This document shows positions 25,264 through 37,200 of a stretch of 64,000 nt of DNA, in pieces (within the stretch, counting starts at the first letter, position 1; each line of letters starts with the position of its first letter). A model generated the notes under the pieces. The model saw only the letters and a program-made list of their open reading frames with translations, was not told the DNA's origin and did no database searches. This DNA comes from Symbiodinium natans (taxonomy: Eukaryota; Sar; Dinophyceae; Suessiales; Symbiodiniaceae), in NCBI GenBank assembly GCA_905221605.1, contig CAJNDS010002069.1, forward strand, positions 141,541-205,540, given 5' to 3'. Both the position numbers and the translations under genes were made by a program.

Positions 25264-28200
25264 AACAAACAAACAAACAAAAAGAAACACGCACAGCATC
25301 ACGTGCCCTCGCACGTGCACTCCTCGAACAGGCGGGTATGCGTCCCGCGTGACTGGCTGGCTGGCAGCTGCGTGTCACCGTTGGTGATGCAATCGCTCGG
25401 CAATAGGTCAGTCTCCGCGATCAGCTCGAATTTCTCGTTGTGCGGGTCAAACGCTGCCTGCTGACAGCTTTGACCTGAGCCGGAGACGTCGCAATCATCG
25501 TCAAATGCACACACACATTCCTTTCGAGACAAGGCTTAAGAACATCTCAGCCGTCAGCTTAGAGTTTCAAGCCTTTTCAGGCCCAGCTCTCGAAACCACC
25601 TAAAACCTTGTGAGCACATTGCTTCTGCAGACAATGCGCCTTCCATTGGCGGCATCACCGCAAACTTGGAGCAATTCTCGAATGACGGCTCGGCTTTGTC
25701 GCGGCCGCAGCAGCAGCTTTGGCCCATGGTGGGGAACGCAGATGACTGCAAACGCTTGCAGCCTTCTTGGTAGAAACTGTAGCTTTAAGCGCATGGACGA
25801 CGAGTGCTGTTTGTGCCTATAAACCTGATGTCTGGCACCCCTCGGCTCTATCTGAACTGTCGAAGTGCGTGGCTACTGATACAGCGACTGTGACGGCTCT
25901 GCACAACAATGAGATGCAACCGCTCAACTTACATCAGACTGCGTGACGTACGTAAAACTGAAGTAAGGAGCATCATGGAGAACTGGAGAACTCGAAGGGC
26001 CCTGGCCTGCAGCGGTGCAGGATCCACCGCACTCAAGTCAACTCGCCTGAGGGAAATGCGCAGTCAAGTGCCGTCACGAAAGCAGCTGAGAAGTTCAAGC
26101 GCCGGCGTTCGCTTTAAATGGAAGATGCATACACGATCTTGCTGCTGCGCTCTGATCGAGGCTTAGCTTTCGGCCTCTTTGGACAGGGCCTGACAGCGCA
26201 GATTTTGGAGTTGCCGGCAGCATGCCGTGCGCAGCCTCCCTGAGGTCATGGCTTCAAAGGGGACAGCAAGGAGAGCTCCAGGTCAGTGCCTGGCCCCCGC
26301 CCCCCATAAAAGAAGCAACTCAAATCTCAGGCGAGCTTGAACGACGGGTGAAAAAGATCCGTTGTGCAGGCTTCCTTTGGGTGGGACTAGAGGTTACCAA
26401 GCGAGACTGGCAGATTGTTGCAGATGTAGCAGCCTGAAGGAAGCACACCGGCAACCTGCCTTGATTTGCGTCGATGTAATTCTCGCAGGAGGCATACGCA
26501 AGCTTGCCTCGGCTGTGGAGAGGACCACAGGCATCGGTCGGTTACGACGCATGCCCTCTTGCTAAGATACGTACATGCACATAGCATGATGAAGAGGGTC
26601 GGCACACCTGAGACTTCCGAGTGTGCCGAATCTCACACTCAAAGTCATCCACAAGCTCAGGTTGCAAACTGCTGTTGGGAACACATGAGTGCACACCAGG
26701 CGCTGACAGCAAGGGTATGTAAGGCTAAGCCGCGGGCAAATTTCACCCTCTTCTGCTCCAGAACAAGAGTCGACCCTGGTTCATCCAGTACTGAGAGGCA
26801 AAACCACGAACAGGACAGCTGTAAGGCTAAGGTGGCGACAGCATGGACATCCAAAAGCCAGCCTCGGCTGATGTCCGAAGGCAGCAGGAAAAGCCGGCAC
26901 AGCTCCGCAGTCCGTGTTTCCCCTGCTGCTGTGCATCCACGAAGCTGCCACAAACTTCTTCCGCTTCCTCGCCTCCTCCATGTCGAAGGTGGCGAGGCCT
27001 CACTTCATGTTCGTACGTTGCTCTGTGAGTTGATTGAAGAAGAGTCATGGTTAATTTTCGAAAAGCAATCGAGTTCAAAAGCCATGTTCAGCCTCAGTTT
27101 CTCCTGCGCCACGCGCATGCACTCATCGAAGCAGTTTTCTCGCCATCGCTCACATGTCCAGATTCTGAGCGCGCTCTGCACTACTGGTGTGTCAGTGCCT
27201 CGAGCTTTGCCAAGGTCCACCAGATCTGGGAATGCTGGGAGCTTCAGCTGCCACCGCTGTCACTTGTTTCAGACCTAAATGCCATGCCAGTCAGACACAG
27301 CAACTGCAATAGTCTGAACTATGACTGGAAAGCAAGCTGTCTTCGACAGATTGCGCTGCTCTACAGGATTCGTCTTTTCTTCTGCGCCATCTGGCCCTCG
27401 GCAACGCCAAGCATGTCTTGCACCTAAGCAAGTCTGAAGCACGAACGATTGAAATCACAGCGTGGCAGAATGAAATCACAGTGTGACGGAACCGTTTCAT
27501 GCTTCTGTGAGCTACCGCTAAGCGTATTCTGAAGTTGTCGAGAGCACCATGCGTGGCAACTTGCCGGCTTTCAGCTGCGACTGGACGGTCTTGTTGTTGT
27601 TGCCAAACATTCGGCATGCCTTCCTCAGGGATTCAGCAGAGCACAAAGAACTAGTAACTAGTAATAACTAGTAGTAACTAGCAGTAACCAGTAGTAACCA
27701 GCAGTAACTAGTAGTAACTAGTAGCAACTAGTAGTAACTAGTAGTAATTACCTAGTAGGAACTAGTAGTATAGTAGTTACTAGTAGCAAGACCTGCAGTG
27801 ACCCTGGCCCGTGCCTCAGGCTGTCTGGACCCTTGTACGCAGCCGCCTCGCTGATCGCGACAAAGTTCTCTTCGCTGATCAGTGTCTGCAGAATCCCACT
27901 CAGCATCCCAACGATGTAATCGACAGACCACCTGCCAGCTGCGCATCGCGTAGGGTGACTCGACTACTTGGGGGTTTAGGCAAACCTTCCGAAAGATGCC
28001 GCAGCTCAAAAAGCCGCTACTGTGACGAGTCCACGAGAGGGAGCACGGATGCGGGTGGCCTGTGCGCCAGGTCCATAGCCATGAGAACTGTGTTCCACTC
28101 CAGGTCATTGCAAGTGCAGCCAGTGTACAACACCTCGAGGAATAGAGACACTCCACTGCTGGTGGCCTCCTTGTGCGGAGCACGGAAGATCACGGGGCAT

Positions 28201-31200
28201 AAGTCGTTTTTTGAACAGAAAGTCGGATCAGACACAACTTGGGCCCCCCTAAGCCAAAGACCCGAAAGGGACCCGACCTTGCTACACAGTGCGCCATGAC
28301 TCCTTCACCTCGATGGTTTTCCTGCGAGCTTCCACCAGCGAGCCGCAGAGCATGGCATCCAGGACCGGCGATGCTTTTTGCAACACCCTCAGCAATAACA
28401 TGCAATAACCCCCGGCACCCCCGAAGCAAGGAATATCACCAAGCTTTAATAAAGAGCAACGTTACATGACGAGCTTTTGAAGCTGAGGCTCAGGTCGTGC
28501 GCCGTGACTTGCCCGTCAGATGTTTCGAACGTCACGTTGTGGGTTTTGGTGCAGTGACACAAGCCCTCCCACATCTCCAAAACACTCCGACTGATTGTGA
28601 TTCTTGGCGGCTTGACATTCACCTGGATCAGCAGGGACAGCGAGGGCGGGCAAAAGCAAGCTGGGCGATTTGGAAAGCCAACTAACCCAAGTCTGTCTTG
28701 CTGTGTTGGGCGACCCTGACCCGGGCCTGAGTATTTCATCTGCACCTTGACAAACCCTTCGAGATTCAAAGTTCCGGCTGTGTCACGGTGCGTCTGCTTC
28801 TGCTACTGCTTCTGCTGGTGGTGGAGGTTGGTTATGTGGTGGCTTGTGAAGGTTGGGTGCTGGTGATGATGTTGATGATTGTGAGGAAGATGGTGGTTGA
28901 AGTGATGGTGAAACTAAAAAACTATGACCAACTGCAAGAATGAAGAGCTCAGGACCAGAGCTGTACAAGAAGCCGCGGCTCTGCCTAGATATCGGCGGAT
29001 GAGTTCTGCTTTCTGGGACACTGGGGGAGACAAGTGGCCAGTTGCAAGCTCAGCATTTCCATGTTAGGTACTGGCACCCTTGCCAGTGTCCCGTTTGCAC
29101 CACAACTTCGTCGCCAACCCTCTTTCTGGTACTTGGGGTATACGGCATGCTGCAACATACTTACCTAACAGCCATGAAAACATGCTACCCTAAACCCAAG
29201 AGAGGGGACTGTTGTGAGGCGGAGTTTTTTTGAATGTGATGCAGTGTTTTGGACTAAGTTCATGTTGTTGCGAGTGCAAAGCAAATAGCTACCCCCCCTA
29301 AAACCCACCTCTAAAGTAAAAAGTTCACAACATCAACTCCGACAATCCTGAACCCCATAAGGTTCTGGCATCGACAACCCCGTATCAGCGTTGCTGCTGT
29401 CCACACATGTCTGCGCGCATCATACTCTTGTCTACAGATCCTGTATACGTTCACGAGCATACTCCGCAAGCTCCGTCTCTAGATTAGACTTGCGAGCAGT
29501 GTCTTCCCTACATCTAGCACAGGACCAACACAGATGGCTGGATTGACGGGAGTAATGCATTCTGCAGCTCACCGCTCCTAGCGATTGAACAAGTACCCGT
29601 GTCAGCCACGACATGGCCACAGACCGGTGTCTACCAGCACGACAGAAAAATCCTAGTTGTACTACGGGGCCTTGAAACTGTACAAGAAAGCGAAGCAGTT
29701 TATCTACTTCTTTCGTGAAAAGCTTGTGCCCACTTACCGAAGCAAGTGTTTCATCGTGATGTCCTGAGTGTGAGCGCAAGGACGGGTCGCGTCCCGGGTC
29801 GGAAAAGCATCTGCAGTCAACCACGTAATCTAGATCCCTATCATCTGCTTGTCCGCCCCATACGTGTATGCGAACTTCTCGCTGATGGAGCACGCACCAA
29901 GAGGGAGGAAACGAAGGCTCTGCTGGTCGGAGTACTTCCGGAGGAGGCCCAGCAGTCGCTAACCATGGGGGGGGATACGGCGGTTCTGCTACTCGAAGCC
30001 GTCCATGAGGGATCTCTTCGGCATCTGCAGACTTCATGTCCACATGCTGTCGGTTGGTGGCTGCACCTATCGGCGTGGTATGAGATGGCTGATACTTCCG
30101 GACAGCCCCTATAGGGATGACATCGGACCGCTTGCACTCGACACCGGCAGAGGGGACAGCCCCTATAGGGATGACATTGGACCGCTTGCACTGGACACCG
30201 GCAGAGGGGGCAGCCCCTATAGGGATGACATCGGACCGCTTGCGCTGGATACCGGCAGAGGGAACAGCCCCTATAGGGATGACATCGGACTGCTTGCGCT
30301 TGACACCGGCAGATACTGTTCTCAACGCTGTTTCTGGCTTCGGCTCCTTCTTGGTAACAGCCCCTATAGGTTGCATACGAAGATCTGTCTTCGGCTCCTT
30401 CTTGGTAACAGCCCCTATAGGTTGCATATGAGGACGCCTCACATCTTCATCTGCAAGGCGGCCCACCGGAAACGGTAACATGGCGACTATATGTACTACT
30501 CTAGTAGTTAGTATCCAAATGACCCTGGATAATTCTACTCGAAAACTGCATCATGCTATGGTATTGTAATAGCGAATCTTATTAGTTGCTCTATATATAT
30601 ATACACGTACTATTAAAACAAATCAATATATATATATATATGGTGTCCCTCCCCAAAGGATGTGTATCTACATATGGTATCATGTGCATACGTATATACA
30701 TGGGCATCGTTCCAAGCCAGCGCCGCATCTTGAAACAAAACTGCGTCGAATCTGTCCTCCCCTCCCCCAAGGAAACCTTCCTCGAAACCGACAAACTGAC
30801 ACAGCAACCGGCCCCGAAGAACTTCAGCTAAACCCTAGACCCTAAACCCTAAACCTAAATCCTGACCGCCGCGGCGACAGCCTAGGGGCCTAAGAGTTTA
30901 GGGTTCAGGGTTCAGGCTTTAGGGGCTTAGGTGGCTGCAAGTTCAGGGCCCGGTGTTTAGTAGGGTTTAGGGCTCATAGGGTTTCAGGGCTTAGGCCCGT
31001 TTAGGCTTTGGGGTCTTTGAGTTGAGGAACCCGGTAACTTGTAAGGTTTAGGGTTTGGGGTTTAAGGCATGGAAACGAAGCATTGTGTGAGGTTGCGGTA
31101 GATATGACGAAGTTCATTTTTTGAACCAATTGTGGCTGTGACGGGGAGATCCATGTTTCAAAACAAGGGCTGTGTTTCGAAACAAAGGCTGTGTTTCGAA

Positions 31201-34200
31201 ACAGGGAACTTCCGAATAACATGTCTGGAAATACGTGAAAGCAAACCAACTGTGGCACAGCTACGGCTGTTACGCTTGAGGGGGGGGGGGACTCCTGCCA
31301 AGATGGGCCAACTTCCAAGGACCCCCTCCCCCCCCCCACCCCCCAAATCATGTATGCCAAACATCATGGTCAAGATTCCCACTTATGAAAGGACTGTTGT
31401 GAGGCCATAAGTTTAAAGTTGTAAGCGTGTACTAACCCCTAAACATTATTAAATGACTGAAAACTACCCAACAACTCCGCCTCACAACAGTCCTTTCTGA
31501 AACCCAAACCCTAAACCGTAAGCCCTAAACCCTTGGATATTTTTGTTCGCGGTCACAGGCCTCCGTCTTGGCCATGCGTGCCAGAGCGCCCTTGAGGTAC
31601 TCGATCTCCCGCGACCAGTCTGCCTGCTGCTTGCCTGCAAACTTTACCGCGCACGATTTAGGCTCAGGGTTTAGGGTTTAGGGTTTAGGGTTTAGGGTTT
31701 AGGGTGTAGGGTTTAGGGTTTAGGGTTTAGGGTTTGGGGTTTGGGGTTTGGGGTTTGGGGTTTGGGGTTTAGGATGTGTAGGGTGTGTAGGGCTTAGGGC
31801 ACATCGGAGTCTCGTCATCTCTGCAAGGTAGAGACTGACCAAACCGTGCATAAGAGGGATTCCCTGAACTGTGGGCCCTTTTGTGGGGGGGGGGTTCCTG
31901 AAATATCCGGCTCCGCATGTGTACATAGGAACCTAACACAGGGACCCTAATAGGGAACCGCTCCCGCACATGGAGTACGGCACGAGGCCTGGCATGCCAG
32001 GCTGACAGCAGCCTTAAACCCTAAACCCTAAACCCTAAACCCTAAACCCTAAACCCTAAACCCTAAACCCGTGTATGAACGGAAAAGCAGGGGTAGGCAG
32101 GGACATCGATACAGATGGCAAACAAGTCAAGGTTTTCAAAGAGTTTCCAACGGATGTCCACGAGCTGCTGCTTTGGGGTTAATTTAGGGTTTAGGAGGGT
32201 TTCGGGTTTAGGGTTTAGGGTTTCGGGTTTCTTGAGTTTTTTGGGAGGGACGCAAGCCCGGCAGCCGCGGGAGCAAACGGCGCCAAGCAGAGCATGTAAG
32301 CGGTTTACGAGTCGTTTTCCATGAGACCTAGGCCGACAAAGAGCCTCCCTGTCATTACCATCCAAAACCTCGAGTGGCAAAAACGCAACCCCCCTCCTCC
32401 TCCCCCCCCGCCCCCCCTCACAGAGGGACTGAAACAAAAGGCTCTCTGGGGAGGGACTTTCGTGATAAAAAAACTACCACATTGGTCAAAAACACACACG
32501 CTGGGGCACTTGTTTGCAAAAGAAGCAAAGCTTGTGTACCGCGATGTTACTCTGCATAAGACTAGCGCCCACGTGCCTTTCTGACTCATCTCATGTTCCA
32601 AACACTTTCGACATGAGAGGACCAGGGAAACTGCAGAATGGTTCTTGTAGTCGATATGGACCCGAGTTCCTGCAAATCGGGGGCAGCAGGGCTCGCACAT
32701 GATATATACTATCCCGGCGCTTTCAACCGAACGGGTCCGTCCTTTCTTGTCATGGTTCTTCCAAAGGTCCGTGCCGTAGGTGCACGAGGCAGGCGCTTGC
32801 TGGGCGGGATCAGCTCCCTCCCCTACCACCCACTCGATAACCCGGAAGTACGGATCGAAGGCCTCTGAAGAAATGCCAGCCAGGGCAGCTTTCCTGTAGC
32901 AGAGAGTGTGCCCGAATTGCCCGACACACCTTCACGGATCCCTTGCATGAACAGAGTCACCTCACCAACATGTGCCGATTCACCCCATCCCCTGACTGAT
33001 GATTTACTGCACTCCCCTTAACATCAACATATCCAAATTCTGGCTCTTTCGACCTCCCAGATCCAATCTGCCTAGAAAGCCTGGGTTTTGTGTTCCCTTG
33101 CGCCAGGCATGGCCCTGCGCATGCTGGCTTCGCGGGGGACGATTTTCTATATAACAGGGGGAAGGGGTTCGAAGATCCTTTCAGCAACCCGTGTTTGGGA
33201 CTCGTGCTGAAGCCGAGGCCCAAACCAATCTACCAAGAATCTGCAGCGGGGTTATCTTGTCATCCTCGTGAATGGACAGCCAAGGGAAGTTTGGCGGAGT
33301 GAAAGCTTGCAAGTTCTCCAGCTCCCCTGTGTCCTTTGCTTGTGACAGAGAAAAATTAGATAATCATAGATATAGGAAGCCTTTTGACAGCTGCAAGCAA
33401 CTGAAGGGCAAAAAAGGCTACTCCTTGCGATTTCCCGGCGTCCAAAAGTGACCACACCACATTGTCGGGGCTCGCTTTCATGATGCTTGCTTGAACCAGT
33501 CGCGCAAGCAATGTCGGACAAGAAAAGAAAGAGCACCACTGCATGCACTCTCAACCGCACGCCGAATCTCTGCTAGCCCGGAAGGGGAACATAGAATCTA
33601 AGCGCGAACTGTGCTCACGCTCAGCTCAGGGCGACCAAAGGCAGAGTACATCACAATGCAGACTGAGACCTTCATAGGCAAGTGCAAGGCTTCGCAAAGT
33701 CACACAGTGTCCTAGATTCTTAGCAGCCATAGCAAGGCTGTTGACTTTTGTTGGGCCGCACTGTGCTTGCAGCATGATTAGCTGGGGCAGGATGCCCTGC
33801 ATCCTGCTAAGACGAACCCTACCGAAGCCTCAGCATACTGAGTGCTCTGCTAGCAAGGCCTTCCCAAAAAGGTCACGATTGAAAGGAATCTGCCTGCGAG
33901 CTTCAGCCGTGCTTTGATTTTGTGTATCATCCAGTGCTGCATCCGGTCTCTGATTAAGGCAGCAGCAAGTACACCAAGGATACATAGACAAAGACCCACG
34001 CCTGGGCACGGCGCACCCTCTCTCTCTCACACGTGCACACAAATCTCTTGAGAAGGATTACAAGTTTACAATTGCGCCCGGTTGAATCTGGCGCTGCTGC
34101 AATGAAAGTCAGCACAACTTCCAGAACCATGCGGGACATGTGGTGGCACCTGAAGCCGCAGGGCATGCATCCGTTTGCCGATGCTTCAAGAACAGGGATC

Positions 34201-37200
34201 TGAGAATCTGGCATCCAGCAGTAGATCAGAATGACCACCGAGAGTAGAGGGACCTGGAAGAGCCATTTTATCAGGCCGAAATTTAAGGTGACCTTCATGG
34301 TCCCTTATGCAGGGTCCCTGGTTTCACGTCACTCGTGTAATCTCGCGTACACAGGCCCCGGCTCCAATAACGATGGCAAGGAGCGGGACCACGGAGGTGA
34401 GAGCCAGCAAGCCCGATGGGTCGTCCTCTCAGTTTCAGCCGCTGCGGGTCAGGGTTTAGGCTTTGGGCTTTACAGGGTTTAGGGTTTAGAGCTCTATTGA
34501 AACCACCGGACAGGGCCTGAGATCCGAAGCGGAGTAGCGAGCTTCCGCCATCCGATCCCTCGAGTGCTACGACTGTGCTGGTGGGCAGACGTATGATGAA
34601 GGGCCATGTAGGGGCTACAGCAAGCTCCGGGGCCTGTGCATCTGAAACGGCCTCACCCATCCAGGCTTTGAAGTTGCACCGAAAGAGCCCAAGTGCCAAG
34701 AGCTGAAAAAGAACTGATGGACACACCGGACAAGCTTGGCACCGATTCAAAGGTCGATGCGCCCGAAGCCACGAGGTCAGGCCTGCACAGGTGCTCGAGT
34801 CTTCCCTCGACGCGTCGAAAATCAGAGACCGCAGCATCTGAGGGAGCCACCCGAAGCGCAACAAAGCGGGATAAAACCTTTCATTGCCAGGCACATTTCA
34901 TACCGAAGCAGCCTGGCAGTCCAACACTCGCTGCCGCATCATGTGCTCACGCTCTAAGCGGCTGCGGCTGAGGACTGCACGCAAAGACCATGAGTGTCCC
35001 AAGGTAGAAGAACATGAGCGCAACGAAGCTCTCGAACCACTCATCCAGCACCTGAGTGCTGGCAATCGGGTGATGCAAAGGGGCGTAAAGTATTGTGCCC
35101 CGACTCTGCCCCATTTGTTGGCAACCCGCCTTGCGCATCGTCCGCACCCAGCAAATCTCCGACCTGACGCACCCTAACACTAAAAACTTTTGGACCTCCT
35201 AGACTTTTGCAACCCTGAACTCGAGAACTGCCAAGGTCCCGGGCGCTGCCACCAGTAACGCAGAGACCACTTGGATCAGCAGCGGAGAGGCGGAGTGCAA
35301 GATTAGCAGCCTCAGAATCACACTCAACACTCTCAACTCTGCTGCTGAAATAAAAGATGAAGCCCGTGAAGCATCAGGGATAGAGGACCAGGCAGTGTGC
35401 AAGCCGGCTTCTTGCTTGTACGGCTTGTTTGGGGCAGGCACAGAATCGACCGAATGGAGCTTATCACTGCATGGCGTGATCGAACTCTGAACAACGGGGC
35501 CCCTTTTGAATGTCATCATGTGCCCCGCGTGAAACATCTCGTCTGCCCAAGTAGGGGAAATTTTACCCACACGAGCCCCCTTCTGGGATCATGACCAGTT
35601 GCCAAGGGCCACCAGCAGCACAGCGACCTCGGGAGTGTTGCTAAGCGCTGTATCTTGAGAAGCTACCGACTCATCAGTATTTCAGGTCAGGGCCATTCTA
35701 CTCCAGTTGCCAGTTAAATACCAGGCGGCTGATACTACAAGGTGGGACTGCAGTGCTTGGGCAGACAATGAGTGACTTGCCAAGAGAAGCCAGCGCTGGG
35801 AGAGGATCCTGTCCCACGTTGCCACGATAAGAGTATATAAGAGTGAGTGGGAACATAATGAAGCTTCAGCATCGGGGAAGGGGGGGTGCTCCCATTGCTT
35901 GGTCCACAAATATGTGATCGGCACTTCAGGTTCAGAAAACTTTCGGCCTTGCCAGACCCAGCGAGATGTAGACCGTCGCCTGCGTAGCCAAAAGCTCACT
36001 GGGTCTCCGGAGTCTTGCGAAGCATGCGAAGCATGCGAAGCTCACACACCAAGCCCCAGGCTCCAAAGCCCAAACCTCAAAAGGGCTTTTGGGCTTTGTG
36101 GTCATTGGGTCAAGTCCACCAGGGTGAAAGCAGTTGGGACTTTGGGACATTCCGCTCTCACTCACTGATTTCAGGGGGAGCTTCTCACTTCTCAACCCTG
36201 GCATTCTGGGGTGCCAGGCGCCCTGTGGCAGCACACGCCGTGCTGGCACCTCCGAACAGCCCCGCGGCGACCAGAAGTCGGAAGGCGTCGGGGACCTGCG
36301 CATCAAAGCATGGCATGAAGGTGCCAAGGCCCCTCAGGTGGACCGAAGCTCCGTCATCAACATGCTGTACAGCGACAGAGCCTCTGGAGGGGGTAGGCAA
36401 ATCTGACAACTCAGTCGATGAAGGCCTCATGCAGGCAGCTATACAAGCGAACCATGAATGTCAAAACACGAAAAAACCTGAAACAAAACTGAGCTCAGGG
36501 AACCTAGGGGACCTGAGGGACGCACAGGTGATGATCGCGAAGCGGCAGCGCGCCCAAGTGAGGCCCTGGTTGCCAGGTATACCTGGCACCTTCGACACGT
36601 GCTGGAAAGATTGCCGCATGACACAAAAAAGTGCACCCAATTTCCAAACCTCATCTAAAGATTGTCTATAAAGTATGAGAAAATATTCCCACGAAGACTT
36701 TGCTGAAAGCGATCGGGGCCTCCCACAGATCCATTCCCTGCACCGGACATTCTGAGATGACAAAAGCACATATCTCCAACTCAGCAAAACGCGCTCCTCC
36801 ATCTGAGTTCTTCAGCTGGGCACCATGACTATCCGAAGCTGTCATAGGCTTTCTATTTCCAACCGATGGCGAGGTGACGACGTGCTGACTACTTGGGGGA
36901 TGTCGGCCCAGGCATTGTGACGATGCAGTCTTGTAATGTCTTGCAAAGCGTCAGATCGGGAAACGTTCGGCGCCCCCTGTGCATGCTGGGCTGGGGATTG
37001 CTTGGATGTGGACTACCTTAGATGGATGACTTGTCGAGCTGAACTAGTGGCCCTCGAAATTTCTGAGTCGGTTCATGACTGATTACAGTGGTGACGGGGA
37101 TGCTCCTCCTCGGGCATGCCTGATCTTCACACACCTTCTAATCAAAACACGTCCGCGGCGAAGCTTGAGCAAAACGTCCCCAGCAGCAGCAGGAAAACGT

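Noticed and set aside
19391-25387. Minus frames of 280-320 codons rich in Cys/Val and plus frames rich in His/Thr through the CA tracts
   Set aside because: Produced by (CA)n translation. Only the non-repeat ends are possibly coding, and they are noted within the repeat entries.
26466-27278. 270-codon plus-strand frame
   Set aside because: No recognisable domain, composition like translated non-coding DNA, opposite strand to neighbours.
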